DNA of 64,000 nt from G963422595 sp963422595 (GTDB lineage Bacteria; Pseudomonadota; Gammaproteobacteria; UBA4575): NCBI GenBank assembly GCA_963422595.1, contig OY730298.1:1240001-1304000 (forward strand), in the 5' to 3' direction. The position numbers were made by a program, and so were the translations under genes. Every line of letters begins with the position of its first letter. Positions within the stretch are counted from its first letter, which is position 1. Shown here piece by piece: positions 63,917 through 64,000 of this stretch. The notes beneath the pieces are model-generated. The model was not told where the DNA came from. It worked only from the letters and a program-made list of their open reading frames with translations, and did not search any database.

Positions 63917-64000
63917 TTACCTGGATAGCCTGACCGCAATTACCATAATACCCACTAAAATTACAGACACCATAGACAACCAACCTAAAATTTCCCACAA
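63917..64000 (-). CDS. C-terminal end of a membrane protein (partial)
   Basis: The minus strand is open from the window edge to TAA at 63919-63917, giving 27 residues. WLSMVSVILVGIMVIAVRL reads as a transmembrane helix followed by a short basic tail (RLSR). The rest of the gene lies beyond the window, so the family cannot be named. It converges with bioA across 31 bases. Confidence 0.4.
   Translation of the reverse strand: MWEILGWLSMVSVILVGIMVIAVRLSR

Overview
The window is about 40% GC and looks like a chromosomal segment of a gammaproteobacterium, probably an uncultured one. The evidence is a nudJ-mnmA-hflD block with purB, a clpS-clpA pair facing infA, tRNA-Ser(GGA), rarA, and the order fabD-fabG-acpP-fabF-pabC-mltG-tmk-holB. 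From memory of Pseudomonas-type genomes, icd, clpS/clpA/infA, tRNA-Ser, rarA, nudJ/mnmA/hflD and purB lie close together. Here they are all present, but they are shuffled and separated by insertions.

Layout. 0-2.5 kb is the wreck of a type I restriction locus: a DNA-binding protein cut by the window edge, an intact Doc/Fic toxin, and an hsdR pseudogene with a frameshift and a large internal deletion. 3-11.2 kb holds tadA and then a six-gene operon for a carboxylate-type substrate: an AMP-forming acyl-CoA ligase and a full Liv-type ABC importer (two ATPases, two permeases, one binding protein). 11.5-16.7 kb carries an MBL hydrolase and RraA (minus strand), isocitrate lyase, isocitrate dehydrogenase with an unusual C-terminal insert, and DUF1820. 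tRNA-Ser(GGA) follows at 16.9 kb.

17.2-30.1 kb, between tRNA-Ser and rarA, is the accessory block and the most interesting part. It holds an orphan sigma-54 activator with a flavin reductase on one side and a second Liv-type binding protein and ribBA on the other. Further on are a 62-residue protein resembling the N-terminal domain of EF-Ts, an SfnG-like FMNH2-dependent monooxygenase, an SsuE/MsuE-like FMN reductase, an OsmC protein, a dihydrolipoamide dehydrogenase carrying its own lipoyl domain, a DUF4242 protein and several unknown small proteins. Three correctly spaced -24/-12 (sigma-54) promoters precede the flavin reductase, the orphan binding protein and ribBA. I read this as a sigma-54-controlled, flavin-driven oxidation system, probably for an organosulfur compound. 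It appears to bring its own flavin synthesis and to share the permease of the 4-11 kb operon.

30.2-64 kb is mostly housekeeping: rarA; a GldA/GldF/GldG plus DUF4340 ABC operon; purB, fumC and acnA; hflD-mnmA-nudJ; clpS-clpA; infA; the fatty-acid, folate, cell-wall and DNA-replication gene string; sucA-sucB-lpdA; DoxX; an RRM RNA-binding protein with a 5' leader hairpin; bioA; and the 3' end of a minus-strand membrane protein at the right edge. Seven TCA or glyoxylate-cycle enzymes (aceA, icd, fumC, acnA, sucA, sucB, lpdA) lie within 48 kb. All functional calls come from motif recognition by eye. No database search was run.
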